Positions 53,063-62,126 are shown, counted from the first letter of the stretch. The stretch: DNA of 64,000 nucleotides from Pseudogracilibacillus sp037071985 (GCF_037071985.1 NZ_JAXHDF010000008.1:1-64000), one strand, 5' to 3'. The notes: a model not told the origin generated them from the letters alone. Program-made: numbers and translations.

Positions 53063-53143
53063 GCTTTCACCACAGGCATAAGAGCGACATCAGTTTAAGA
53101 AACACTACCACTTACTTTCACTGTGTCTCCTTTACCGCGGGCA
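53063..53143 (+). repeat. Intergenic repeat A, copy 2
   Basis: Shares GCTTTCACCACAGGCATAAG followed by AGCGACATCAGTT, and TTTCACTGTGTCTCC followed by TTTACCGC, with 46796-46877 in the same orientation. Differences cluster in the middle (about 20 bp). It is followed by a different sequence from copy 1, so the shared unit ends near 53143. Confidence 0.85.
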
Positions 53144-53160
53144 ACACTATACGCTGATTA

Positions 53161-53375
53161 CCGCTGATAAAATCACCTCTGCCCCCGATAAAACTACACA
53201 ACCGCCCGATATTTGAGGCCAATCCGCCGTTATCCCAGTACAACTCGCCGATAAACTATTTATCGCCGTTATCTTATGTTTTCCGCCAATAATTCAATTT
53301 GCTTCACCGTTATAACTGCTCCACCGCCGATATTAGAGGCCACCCCGCCGTTATATGAGTGTAATTCGCCGATAA
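53161..53375 (+). repeat. Phased tandem array of CGCCG(A/T)TA motifs, about 21-bp period
   Basis: About eleven copies of a short core (CCGCTGATAA, CCCGATAA, CCCGATAT, CCGCCGTTAT, CGCCGATAA, CGCCGTTAT, CCGCCAATAA, CACCGTTATA, CCGCCGATAT, CCGCCGTTAT, CGCCGATAA). They start near 53161, 53183, 53203, 53224, 53246, 53264, 53283, 53305, 53324, 53345 and 53367, with spacing 18-22 bp. A larger unit repeats too: 53206-53264 matches 53327-53385 at about 50 of 59 positions, offset 121 bp. Not a CRISPR, since the repeat is far too short. Confidence 0.8.
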
Positions 53376-53435
53376 ACTATTTATCATAAGGAGATTCATT
53401 GGCATACTCTGGGTTATCAATGCACGGCAGCATCT

Positions 53436-53494
53436 TTAAAAAGAAAAAAAGAAATCTAAACTGACTCCATGTATATCGAATCAGTTCGGATTTC
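53436..53494 (-). terminator. pyr operon terminator
   Basis: Stem GAAATC..AACTGA / TCAGTT..GATTTC (two mismatches) with a loop of about 16 nt, followed on the minus strand by CTTTTTTTCTTTTT. It lies 40 bp after the pyrE stop and closes the operon. Confidence 0.85.
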
Positions 53495-53533
53495 TCTATG
53501 ACTAAAACATTTTTGCTCAAACTCTGTTTATTA

Positions 53534-54148
53534 TTATAATTGATCTCGCCATTTCAGTAACTTTTTACGATCTACTTCAGTGATTTCATCATCTGTTACC
53601 AATACGTCAAGGAGCTTATCAAAACTTGTAATTGTAAAAGCTGGTAGATTTTCCTCTTTAAATCGTTTGTCAGAAACTTCTAATCCGTACGTAAAAATTG
53701 CTAAAATTGCTTGAACGTCCAAGCCTTTACTTCGTAAGACATTAGCTGTTTCTAGAGAAGATCCACCTGTTGATATTAAGTCTTCTATAACTACAATCTT
53801 TTGTCCTTTCTCTACTTTACCCTCAATTTGATTTCCTTTACCGTGTCCTTTCGGTTTTGATCGGACATAAATCATCGGGATGTTTAATTCGTTCGCTAAC
53901 CAAGCAGCATGAGGAATTCCTGCGGTTGCACATCCTGCAATAATATCAGGTTTAATATTTAAGTCTTGTAGTTTCTGAATAAACGCTTTTGTTATTTTTT
54001 GACGAATAGCAGGATATGACATCGTTAATCTATTATCACAATAAATAGGTGATTGTATCCCTGATGTCCATGTAAAGAAACTGTCTGTTTTAATTTGTAC
54101 AGCTTTTATATTTAATAAATCTCTCGCTATTTCATTTTGAAGTTCCAT
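53534..54148 (-). CDS. pyrE: Orotate phosphoribosyltransferase
   Basis: Joins orotate and PRPP to form OMP. The 204-residue protein has the PRPP loop IVVIEDLISTGGSSLETANVL (about 110-130), TDSFFTWTSGIQSPIYCDNRL near the N-terminus and RSKPKGHGKGNQIEG. It is last gene of the operon, overlapping pyrF by 17 bases. In B. subtilis the cysH operon follows; here a terminator and repeats follow. Confidence 0.97.
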   Translation of the reverse strand: MELQNEIARDLLNIKAVQIKTDSFFTWTSGIQSPIYCDNRLTMSYPAIRQKITKAFIQKLQDLNIKPDIIAGCATAGIPHAAWLANELNIPMIYVRSKPKGHGKGNQIEGKVEKGQKIVVIEDLISTGGSSLETANVLRSKGLDVQAILAIFTYGLEVSDKRFKEENLPAFTITSFDKLLDVLVTDDEITEVDRKKLLKWRDQL

Positions 54149-54845
54149 TTTCCCACTCCTCTACTGCTTGTGCATATGCATTCTTCGGATTTTGCGATTT
54201 TGTAATACTCCGTCCAATCACGATCGCATCGGTTCCTTGCGCTTTTGCAAATGCAGGTGTTGCGATTCTTTTTTGGTCATCACTAGTACTCTCTCGTAAA
54301 CGAATTCCAGGTGTCATCGTAAGAAACGATTCGTTACAGCTTTGTTTAATCTTTTTTACTTCATGTACTGAACAAACTACTCCATCTGCTCCATTATCGT
54401 TTGCTAGTTTTGCAAAATGGACTACATTTTCTTCCACCGTTCCTTTTAATCGTAAATCTTTGTTCATTCTTTGTTCATCCGTTGATGTTAAAATTGTAAC
54501 GGCGAGCAATTTTGTGTGATGAGAACTTGCTGATTTACTTTGTAATCCTTCTTTAGCTTTTTGAATCATTTGCCCCCCACCAAGAGCATGTAAGTTTACG
54601 TAGTCAACTTCCAAAGCTGCTAAATTTTTCATTGCACGCATAACAGTAGTTGGTATATCATGTAATTTTAAATCAAGAAATATAGCATGATCTCGATCTT
54701 TTAAATTTTCAATAACAGAAACTCCTTCTTTATAAAACAACTCCATGCCTACTTTTACAGGTATACCATGTAAGTTATTTTCATCTAGAAACTGGCGTGT
54801 CTGTTCCCAATTAGGGAAATCTAATGCGAGAAAAATATTATTCAT
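54132..54845 (-). CDS. pyrF: Orotidine 5'-phosphate decarboxylase
   Basis: Last step of UMP synthesis. The 237-residue TIM barrel has FLALDFPNWEQTRQFL, the catalytic IFLDLKLHDIPTTVMRAM (Asp-x-Lys-x-x-Asp), ADGVVCSVHEV, TPGIRL and the phosphate-binding GTDAIVIGRSIT. It overlaps pyrD by 4 bases and pyrE by 17, so translation is coupled. Complete and typical. Confidence 0.97.
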   Translation of the reverse strand: MNNIFLALDFPNWEQTRQFLDENNLHGIPVKVGMELFYKEGVSVIENLKDRDHAIFLDLKLHDIPTTVMRAMKNLAALEVDYVNLHALGGGQMIQKAKEGLQSKSASSHHTKLLAVTILTSTDEQRMNKDLRLKGTVEENVVHFAKLANDNGADGVVCSVHEVKKIKQSCNESFLTMTPGIRLRESTSDDQKRIATPAFAKAQGTDAIVIGRSITKSQNPKNAYAQAVEEWENGTSK

Positions 54846-55753
54846 TGATGCGCTCCTCCTGTTGCTTCTTGAACTGATGTAAATTGATATTTATTAAGAA
54901 TATTAGGTAATTCATCAATTATTTCTGAGCAGACAAAGGGATTTTGAAAATTAGCAGTCCCAATCGCGACAGCATCTGCTCCAGCTAATAAGAATTCAAG
55001 TACATCTTCAGCTGTTTGAATGCCTCCCATTCCAATGATAGGAATCGTTACATGTTTTTTTACTTCATAGATCATCCGAATGGCAACAGGTTTAATTGCA
55101 GGACCAGATAACCCTCCAGTTTTATTAGAAAGAATGGGTTTCTTGCTAGGTAAATGAATTTGCATTCCTGTTAATGTATTTATCATAGACAATCCGTCTG
55201 CTCCAGCCGCTTCTATTGCAACTGCCATTTCAGTAATATTACTTACATTAGGAGACATTTTTACATAGACTGGTACATTACTAAGCTTTTTTACCCTTTC
55301 TGTCACTTTGCTAGCCATAGCCGGGTCCAAGCCAAATTGTACCCCGCCTTCTTTCACATTTGGACATGAAATATTTAATTCAATAGCAGCAATATCCTGA
55401 CTATGATTTAATGTTGTAACTACTTGTTCATATTCTTCTATTGTACTACCAGCAACGTTTGCGATGATCGGAATATGATATTGTTTTAAAAAAGGCACTT
55501 CCTTTTCAACTATCTTCTCTACGCCAGGATTTTGTAAGCCAATCGCATTTAGCATTCCTGATGCTGTCTCAGCAACTCTTGGAGTCTCATTTCCAAATCT
55601 TTTTGATCCAGTTGCTGCTTTCATAATAACAGCTCCTAATTTACTTAAATCATAAAATTGACTATATTCACGTCCAAATCCAAAACAACCGGAAGCTGGC
55701 ATAATAGGATTTTTCAATTTAAGTCCTGGTAAATTTACAGATAAGTCGATCAT
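54842..55753 (-). CDS. pyrD: Dihydroorotate dehydrogenase, class 1B catalytic subunit
   Basis: Oxidises dihydroorotate to orotate using FMN; NAD is the acceptor through PyrK. The 303-residue barrel has NPIMPASGCFGFGREYSQF, AIELNISCPNVKEGG with the class 1 catalytic cysteine, YVKMSPNVSNITEMA, INTLTGM, GGLSGPAIKPVAIRM and PIIGMGGIQTAEDVLEFLLAGADAVAIGTANF. The pyrK neighbour confirms type 1B. It overlaps pyrK by 4 bases. Confidence 0.97.
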   Translation of the reverse strand: MIDLSVNLPGLKLKNPIMPASGCFGFGREYSQFYDLSKLGAVIMKAATGSKRFGNETPRVAETASGMLNAIGLQNPGVEKIVEKEVPFLKQYHIPIIANVAGSTIEEYEQVVTTLNHSQDIAAIELNISCPNVKEGGVQFGLDPAMASKVTERVKKLSNVPVYVKMSPNVSNITEMAVAIEAAGADGLSMINTLTGMQIHLPSKKPILSNKTGGLSGPAIKPVAIRMIYEVKKHVTIPIIGMGGIQTAEDVLEFLLAGADAVAIGTANFQNPFVCSEIIDELPNILNKYQFTSVQEATGGAHQ

Positions 55754-56508
55754 ATTATCACCTCATCAGCGGCGAAAACTGGACCATCTTGACATATTTT
55801 CTTATATCCTATTCCATCATTTGTTTTAAGAACACAAGCAAAGCATGCTCCAACTCCACAACCCATCCGTTCTTCAAAGGATATATATCCTTTTTTATGT
55901 GCTAATGTTTTTTTCACTGCTTTTAGCATCGGCAATGGACCACAAGCATAATAGCGATCAAAAGAAGAGACATTAGGAATCAGATCGGTAACTAAACCAC
56001 GATGCCCATAAGAACCATCATTTGTTACAATATATGTTTCACCTAACATATTAAATTCTTTTTCATAAAACACAAAATCTTTTGATTGAAAACCTAATAT
56101 AAATTGCAATTTTATGCCACGTTCTTTTAACGCAGTTGCTAAAAAATATATTGGGGGTATGCCGATCCCCCCACCTATAAGTAAGACGGAATCATTCGGC
56201 TTTAAATCTTCTATAGGAAACCCGTGCCCAATTGGGCCTAATCCATCCAATTGTTCACCACTTTGGTAACCCGATAATTCTTTAGTTCCTGTTCCAATTG
56301 TTTTGAAAAGAACTTTCACCACTTTATCCATTTGGTTACATGACGCGATAGAAATCGGACGTCTTAGCGTATGTCCAGGAATAGACAGATGTAAAAACTG
56401 GCCTGGAACGGCATGAGTACTTATATATTCATTTTCTAATGACATCTCATATGAATCTGTAGCTATTTCTTTCACAGACATTACCTTTAGGATTTCCTTT
56501 TTTATCAT
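55750..56508 (-). CDS. pyrK: Dihydroorotate dehydrogenase electron transfer subunit PyrK
   Basis: FAD and 2Fe-2S subunit passing electrons from PyrD to NAD. The 252-residue protein has the FAD-binding LRRPISIAS, the nucleotide-binding LLIGGGIGIPPIYFLA, YACGPLPMLKAV and the cluster cysteines in ERMGCGVGACFACVLK and later KICQDGPVF. All four cysteines are visible. It overlaps pyrAB by 4 bases. Confidence 0.97.
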   Translation of the reverse strand: MIKKEILKVMSVKEIATDSYEMSLENEYISTHAVPGQFLHLSIPGHTLRRPISIASCNQMDKVVKVLFKTIGTGTKELSGYQSGEQLDGLGPIGHGFPIEDLKPNDSVLLIGGGIGIPPIYFLATALKERGIKLQFILGFQSKDFVFYEKEFNMLGETYIVTNDGSYGHRGLVTDLIPNVSSFDRYYACGPLPMLKAVKKTLAHKKGYISFEERMGCGVGACFACVLKTNDGIGYKKICQDGPVFAADEVII

Positions 56509-59500
56509 TTTATTATTGCCCCTTTGTCTGTTAATGATCTTACTCGAAAGGTTGCAGAATCTATAACATGCAAAATTGCTTCCGCAGTATCTAAATTTGT
56601 TAGACAGATAATTCCATGTTCCACCGCTTCTCTTCGAATTCTAAATCCATCTGATCTCGGCTTTTTACCTGATGTTATCGTGTTTACTACAAAATGAACA
56701 TCTCCATTTCGAATCAAAGATAGAACATTTTTTTCAGGGGAACCAATTTTACCAACTGATATAACAGGGAGGTCATTTTTATTCAAAAATGCTGCAGTCC
56801 CTTCAGTAGCAAATAGTTGGAATCCTAGTTCATAAAACTGTTTTGCCGTTTTATAAACTTCTTCTTTATCTTTATCCGCAACAGTTAGTAAGACTGAACC
56901 TTCCAAAGGAATAGAAATACCTGATGCTGTAAAGCCTTTATATAAAGCTTTTTCTAATGTAATATCATAACCGATTGCTTCTCCTGTCGATTTCATTTCA
57001 GGACCTAATGTTGTATCGACACTGCGCAATTTTTCAAATGAGAATACAGGAAGCTTTACATATACATTTTCACTTTCTGGATATATTTCTGTTTCATATC
57101 CATTTTCACTTAATTTACTTCCGAGAATACATCTTGTTGCTAAATTAGCCATTGTGATTCCCGTTACCTTACTTAAAAAAGGTATTGTCCGACTTGCCCG
57201 AGGATTTACCTCTATAATATAGACATCATCTTGTTGAATAATAAATTGGATATTTACTAAACCGACGACATCGAGCGCTTTGGCAATTTTTTCTGTCGCT
57301 TTTAGACATTTTTGCTTGACAGACTCACTTAAACGCTGCGGCGGATAAACTGCTATCGAATCACCAGAGTGAACTCCAGCACGTTCAATATGTTCCATAA
57401 TTCCGGGAACAAAAGTTGTCTCTCCGTCACTGATTGCATCTATATCTACTTCAATTCCTGTTAGATATTGGTCTATTAATAACGGTTTATTCGGATTAAT
57501 GGCCCCTATTTTCTGTATATAAGTAGCGAGTTCTTCTTCGTCATATACGATTTCCATTTGGCTTCCACCAATTACATAGGAAGGTCTGACAAGGACTGGA
57601 AACCCTATTTCTTTCGCTGTTTTCATCACCATATCTTTATTAGTGACTGCTTTTCCTTTTGGTCTTTTTAAGTCCAACTGCTCTAATAGCTGCTCAAATT
57701 TGTTTCTATCTTCTGCACGATCAATTGCTTCCAGACTCGTACCTAAAATGGTTACTCCTCGATCTTCTAATCCTTTTGCAAGATTAATCGCTGTTTGACC
57801 TCCAAATTGGACAATAACTCCAATTGGATTTTCCAACTTAACTACATGCATAACATCTTCTAATGTTAATGGTTCAAAATATAACTTATCTGAAACAGAA
57901 AAGTCTGTCGATACCGTTTCCGGATTATTGTTCATAATAATTGCTTCATAATCCATTTCTTTAATTGCTTTTACCGAATGAACGGTAGCATAATCAAACT
58001 CAATTCCTTGCCCAATTCGAATCGGGCCAGACCCTAAAACGATAACTTTTTTCCGTTCAGAAGGAATTGATTCATTCTCCTGTTCATACGTACTATAAAA
58101 GTAAGGGGCAGCCGGCACTTCTGTTGCCGCGGCAGTATCAACCTTCTTAAACACAGGTTGTATTCCTTCTGTCATTCTAAATGCATAAACTTTTTCTTCC
58201 GTTGTTTGCCATAAACGAGCTAATTGAATATCAGAAAAACCATAATGTTTTACCTTTAATACGATTTCTTTATTAAAAGGTGAAGTCGCTGCTTCTTTTT
58301 CCAATTGAATAATATGATTAAATTTACTTAAGAATAAACGATCAATTTTCGTAATCTGATATATCTCTTCCACGCTTATTCCTTGTCTAAGAGCTTCAGC
58401 AAGGATAAATACACGTTCATCATCGGCATATTCTAAACGTTTTTTTAATTCTTCTAACGTTAGTGACTCAAGATTTGGAAGATAAAGATCACCATTTCCA
58501 ATCTCTAATGATCGAACTCCTTTAAGAAGGGATTCTTCCAAATTTCGGCCAATAGCCATTATCTCACCCGTTGCTTTCATTTGTGTGCCTAATTTACGAT
58601 CGCCAGCAACAAATTTGTCAAAAGGAAAACGAGGTATCTTTGTTACTACATAATCTAAAACTGGTTCATAACCAGCAAATGTTTTACCTGTTAACGGATT
58701 ATTTATCTCATCCAAAGTTAAACCAACCGCAATTTTCGCTGCAATTTTAGCGATCGGATAACCTGTCGCTTTTGAGGCTAATGCAGATGATCTGCTAACC
58801 CGAGGATTTACTTCAATAATATAATACTTAGAACTATACGGATCTTTGGCTAGTTGTACATTACAACCACCTTCAATTTGTAAAGCGCGAATTAATTTTA
58901 ATGACACATTCCTTAACAATTCACTTTCACTATCTGATAATGTTACAGATGGAGCAACAACGATTGAGTCACCAGTATGAATTCCAACTGGATCTATGTT
59001 TTCCATATCACAAACGACAATGGCCTGATCCTTTGCATCTCGAATGACTTCATACTCAATTTCTTTAAAGCCGGCAATACTTTTTTCAATTAGACATTGA
59101 GAAACAGGAGACAGAGCTAGACCATTTTGCACGATGTGTATCAGTTGCTCTTTATTTTCACACATCCCGCCACCAGTACCTCCTAAAGTAAAGGCTGGTC
59201 TCACAATAATAGGATAGCCAATTTTTTCTGCGAATTGGATAGCTGCATCTACAGTTGTTACAATTTCGCTAGGAGGAACAGGTTCATTTAATTCGTCCAT
59301 TAATGTTCTGAATTTTTCTCGGTCTTCAGCCTTTTGAATCGCTTCTAGAGAGCTTCCAAGCAATTTCACCTGACATTCTTCCAATATTCCTGACTCATCT
59401 AATGCCACTGCCAAATTCAGACCGGTTTGTCCGCCTAATGTCGGTAGTAAAGCACAAGGTCTTTCCTTGCGGATAATTTTCGACAAAAATTCTACTGTTA

Positions 59501-59705
59501 AAGGTTCCATATACACTTTATCTGCGACTGTATGATCTGTCATAATTGTTGCAGGATTAGAATTTGCTAATAGTACTGTATATCCTTCTTCTTTTAATGA
59601 CTGGCAAGCTTGGGTACCGGAATAATCAAACTCTGCTGCTTGCCCGATCACAATGGGACCTGAACCGATGACAAGAATTTTCTTAATTGCATTATTTTTA
59701 GGCAT
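56505..59705 (-). CDS. pyrAB: Carbamoyl-phosphate synthase large subunit (pyrimidine type)
   Basis: Makes carbamoyl phosphate from bicarbonate, ammonia and ATP. The 1066-residue protein has two ATP-grasp halves, each with a GSGPI.IGQ..EFDY motif (KILVIGSGPIVIGQAAEFDY and VIVLGSGPIRIGQGIEFDY-type). The C-terminal allosteric MGS-like domain (about 930-1066) is present. GGAGG 8 nt before the ATG at 59705 fixes the start over one five codons upstream. It lacks any glutaminase part, and the small subunit gene pyrAA, normally directly upstream, is absent: pyrC lies only 57 bp away. It must take its partner from elsewhere. Confidence 0.97.
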   Translation of the reverse strand: MPKNNAIKKILVIGSGPIVIGQAAEFDYSGTQACQSLKEEGYTVLLANSNPATIMTDHTVADKVYMEPLTVEFLSKIIRKERPCALLPTLGGQTGLNLAVALDESGILEECQVKLLGSSLEAIQKAEDREKFRTLMDELNEPVPPSEIVTTVDAAIQFAEKIGYPIIVRPAFTLGGTGGGMCENKEQLIHIVQNGLALSPVSQCLIEKSIAGFKEIEYEVIRDAKDQAIVVCDMENIDPVGIHTGDSIVVAPSVTLSDSESELLRNVSLKLIRALQIEGGCNVQLAKDPYSSKYYIIEVNPRVSRSSALASKATGYPIAKIAAKIAVGLTLDEINNPLTGKTFAGYEPVLDYVVTKIPRFPFDKFVAGDRKLGTQMKATGEIMAIGRNLEESLLKGVRSLEIGNGDLYLPNLESLTLEELKKRLEYADDERVFILAEALRQGISVEEIYQITKIDRLFLSKFNHIIQLEKEAATSPFNKEIVLKVKHYGFSDIQLARLWQTTEEKVYAFRMTEGIQPVFKKVDTAAATEVPAAPYFYSTYEQENESIPSERKKVIVLGSGPIRIGQGIEFDYATVHSVKAIKEMDYEAIIMNNNPETVSTDFSVSDKLYFEPLTLEDVMHVVKLENPIGVIVQFGGQTAINLAKGLEDRGVTILGTSLEAIDRAEDRNKFEQLLEQLDLKRPKGKAVTNKDMVMKTAKEIGFPVLVRPSYVIGGSQMEIVYDEEELATYIQKIGAINPNKPLLIDQYLTGIEVDIDAISDGETTFVPGIMEHIERAGVHSGDSIAVYPPQRLSESVKQKCLKATEKIAKALDVVGLVNIQFIIQQDDVYIIEVNPRASRTIPFLSKVTGITMANLATRCILGSKLSENGYETEIYPESENVYVKLPVFSFEKLRSVDTTLGPEMKSTGEAIGYDITLEKALYKGFTASGISIPLEGSVLLTVADKDKEEVYKTAKQFYELGFQLFATEGTAAFLNKNDLPVISVGKIGSPEKNVLSLIRNGDVHFVVNTITSGKKPRSDGFRIRREAVEHGIICLTNLDTAEAILHVIDSATFRVRSLTDKGAIIK

Positions 59706-59762
59706 GTGGCAATCCTCCAAGTTTTTAATTTTTGATTTTAGTATTAAATCGAATTGTTAAAG

Positions 59763-61049
59763 TTATTTATAAATTAAATCCTTTTTATACACTATCTTTC
59801 CAGAGACAATTGTAAGCAGTGGATTCCCATACACTTTCCATCCATCGAAAGGAGTATTTTTACCTTTGGAATAAAAGGTTTGTTTATCTATCGTAAACTG
59901 CTGTTCAAGATCTACTACTGTTATATCAGCCATCCTGTTTTCCTCTAATCTTCCATAAGGTAAATTAAATACTTCTGCAGGTTTACAAGTAAGCATCTCT
60001 ACTAATTGTTTCAAGGACATTTTCTCTGTTTGAACGAGATGCGTGTACAATAATGGGAACGCCGTTTCTAACCCAACGATGCCAAAAGGTGCTTGTAACA
60101 TCCCTAATGCTTTTTCCTCTTCAGCGTGTGGTGCGTGGTCTGTAGCTATAAAATCAATCGTTCCATCTAATAACCCCTCTAATAACGCATCCCTATCAGC
60201 TGTACTTCGAAGAGGAGGATTCATTTTATAATTAGGATCGTTTTGCTGAATATCATCTTCTGTTAGTAATAGATGGTGGGGAGTTACTTCAGCAGTTACA
60301 CGGATACCAGCTCGTTTCGCATCCCGAATGACTCGTACTGACTCTTTTGTACTTACATGACAAACATGATAATGACAATTTGCTTCTTCAGCTAATAGAA
60401 CATCACGGGCAATCTGTGCAGATTCGCAAGCACTAATTATTCCTGGTAATTTTAATCGCTTGCTTACATTTCCTTCGTGTACAACCCCACCATATAAAAT
60501 GGAGTTATCTTCACAGTGCGCAACAATAGCCTTATTATTTACCGCAGCCTCTCTCATCGCTTCTAGCATTTGTCCTGCAGACTGAATTCCAACCCCATCA
60601 TCCGTAAAAGCAAAAGCATCAGCATGACTTAATTCTGTAATGTTCGTTCTACCTTCACCAGCTAACCCTTTTGTAATTGCTGCATATGGCAGTACCCTGA
60701 TCAGAGCGTTCTCTTTAATACGGTTCTGAAGTTTGTTCAGTTCATCTACTGAGTCAGGTACAGGATTTGTATTAGGCATCGTACATATAGTCGTAAATCC
60801 CCCTCTTGCAGCAGCTTTAGTTCCTGTAGAGATTGTTTCTTTATGCTCTCCACCTGGTTCTCTTAAATGTACATGGACGTCAATAAAACCTGGTAATATC
60901 AACTTTCCATTACAATCAATTTCTTTATCAGTAGTTTCATTAATTTGTGGGGCAATTTTTTTAATGAGTTCCCCTTCAATTAATATTTCACATTGCTCTA
61001 ATTGGTTGTTTCCGTTCAATCGTGTCGCATTTTTTAATTTGATCATCAT
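59763..61049 (-). CDS. pyrC: Dihydroorotase
   Basis: Zinc amidohydrolase that cyclises carbamoyl aspartate. The 428-residue protein has the metal motif LPGFIDVHVHLREPG, TICTMPNTNP, IVAHCEDNSIL, HVCHVSTKESVRVI, and the catalytic DFIATDHAPHAEEEK. Two adjacent ATG codons sit behind GGGGGA; either may be used. It overlaps pyrB by 62 bases. The start of pyrAB follows the stop by 57 bp without room for pyrAA. Confidence 0.97.
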   Translation of the reverse strand: MMIKLKNATRLNGNNQLEQCEILIEGELIKKIAPQINETTDKEIDCNGKLILPGFIDVHVHLREPGGEHKETISTGTKAAARGGFTTICTMPNTNPVPDSVDELNKLQNRIKENALIRVLPYAAITKGLAGEGRTNITELSHADAFAFTDDGVGIQSAGQMLEAMREAAVNNKAIVAHCEDNSILYGGVVHEGNVSKRLKLPGIISACESAQIARDVLLAEEANCHYHVCHVSTKESVRVIRDAKRAGIRVTAEVTPHHLLLTEDDIQQNDPNYKMNPPLRSTADRDALLEGLLDGTIDFIATDHAPHAEEEKALGMLQAPFGIVGLETAFPLLYTHLVQTEKMSLKQLVEMLTCKPAEVFNLPYGRLEENRMADITVVDLEQQFTIDKQTFYSKGKNTPFDGWKVYGNPLLTIVSGKIVYKKDLIYK

Positions 61050-61932
61050 GAATAATCCCCCAGTTTAATAGTTGTTTTGTTAACACTGCCATTCTTACAT
61101 ACACACCATTTTCCATTTGGTTAAATATTCTTGATCTCTTACATTCCACTAAACTTGAATCAATTTCTACCCCACGATTGACAGGTCCAGGGTGTAAAAT
61201 AATAGCATGATTCTGCATCTTTCTTTCACGCTCAACTGTTAATCCATATTTTTCTAAATATTCGATTGCAGCATGTATGAACCCATGATGTCGTTCATGT
61301 TGGATTCGTAAAAGCATGAGGACGTCACTTTGCTCAACCGCTTGATCTAGAGTCAGGATCGGATAACCGAGTGATTCATCCATTAATTCAGGCGCCCCCG
61401 TAAAATACACATTTGCTCCTAATTTACTTAGCATTTCTGCATTCGATCTAGCTACTCTGCTATGTTTAACATCCCCTGCGATCGTTATGTTTAAGTCTTT
61501 AAAACATTCGAATTCTTGGTAGATTGTATAAGCATCTAATAAACTTTGGGTCGGATGATCTTTCGTGCCCGCACCCGCATTGATAACAGGAATGGAAAGT
61601 TTTTCATTTAATTCTTTCATCCAATCATCGGCCTCATGTCTGATTACTAAAACATTTGCTCCAATTGCTTCAAAAGTTCTAGCTGTATCATATAATGTTT
61701 CTCCTTTTTTAATGCTTGACATTTCGGCATGTAATTCTAAAGGTTCTAATCCTAGTTTTCTTTCCGCAACAATAAAACTCATTTTTGTACGTGTACTTGG
61801 TTCAAAAAATAAGTTTGCAGCAAATAACTGCTTTGATATTTCATAATCATGTGTACGGAATCGATCTGCCGTTTCTAATAAGTATTTAATCTCTGCTACA
61901 GATAGGTCTTGCACAGAAATAAAATCTCTCAT
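60988..61932 (-). CDS. pyrB: Aspartate carbamoyltransferase catalytic subunit
   Basis: First committed step of pyrimidine synthesis. The 314-residue protein has the carbamoyl-phosphate loop FFEPSTRTKMSF, VIRHEADDW, GTKDHPTQSLLDAYTIY, GDVKHSRVARSN and LHPGPVNRGVEID. GTG three codons upstream belongs to the GGAGTG ribosome site, so the ATG is used. The C-terminus extends about 15 residues past the usual end (ending IERKQPIRAM), within the pyrC overlap. No regulatory pyrI is seen, as expected for Bacillaceae. Confidence 0.97.
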   Translation of the reverse strand: MRDFISVQDLSVAEIKYLLETADRFRTHDYEISKQLFAANLFFEPSTRTKMSFIVAERKLGLEPLELHAEMSSIKKGETLYDTARTFEAIGANVLVIRHEADDWMKELNEKLSIPVINAGAGTKDHPTQSLLDAYTIYQEFECFKDLNITIAGDVKHSRVARSNAEMLSKLGANVYFTGAPELMDESLGYPILTLDQAVEQSDVLMLLRIQHERHHGFIHAAIEYLEKYGLTVERERKMQNHAIILHPGPVNRGVEIDSSLVECKRSRIFNQMENGVYVRMAVLTKQLLNWGIIHDDQIKKCDTIERKQPIRAM

Positions 61933-62020
61933 AATGAACACTCCAGTTTATTAATTATTTTTAGTTACAATTGGCACTAAGTATCGACCCGAATGTTTGA
62001 TTAGCTTTAAACCCAAGTGG

Positions 62021-62126
62021 TTAAAAAAAACCTCTTTGCAAAAGGTCGCAAAGAGGCATACGTATACCGTATGGTTATACATATCTGAGCTACCTTTTAA
62101 ATCTCACAGGATTTAATTAAAGGGCC
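62021..62126 (-). promoter_or_regulatory. PyrR-dependent attenuator in the pyrR-pyrB leader
   Basis: The minus-strand RNA carries a PyrR-binding stem-loop (62091-62124, with the TTTAAttaaATCCTGTGAGA core and trailing AAAAGG). About 35 nt later comes a terminator (perfect CCTCTTTGC / GCAAAGAGG stem, 62031-62056) with an 8-T run (62023-62030). UMP-bound PyrR stabilises the anti-antiterminator, allowing termination before pyrB. The binding loop departs from the classic AGTCCAGAGAGGCT more than the first site. Confidence 0.85.

Larger units (their letters stand above)
52777..53533. other. Gene-free, repeat-rich intergenic region
   Basis: No credible gene. The first 280 bp are AT-rich with no clear structure beyond short inverted segments near 52930-53000. 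Then come repeat A copy 2 (53063-53143), a phased array of CGCCG(A/T)TA motifs (53161-53375) and the pyr operon terminator (53436-53494). Confidence 0.8.

Noticed and set aside
53161..53385. Possible CRISPR array
   Set aside because: The repeating core is only 8-10 bp with gaps of about 11 bp that are themselves AT-rich filler, and no cas genes are present. CRISPR repeats are about 24-47 bp with unique spacers.
56505..59705. pyrAA fused to pyrAB
   Set aside because: The large subunit begins directly with the first ATP-grasp half and has normal length; no glutaminase domain is present.
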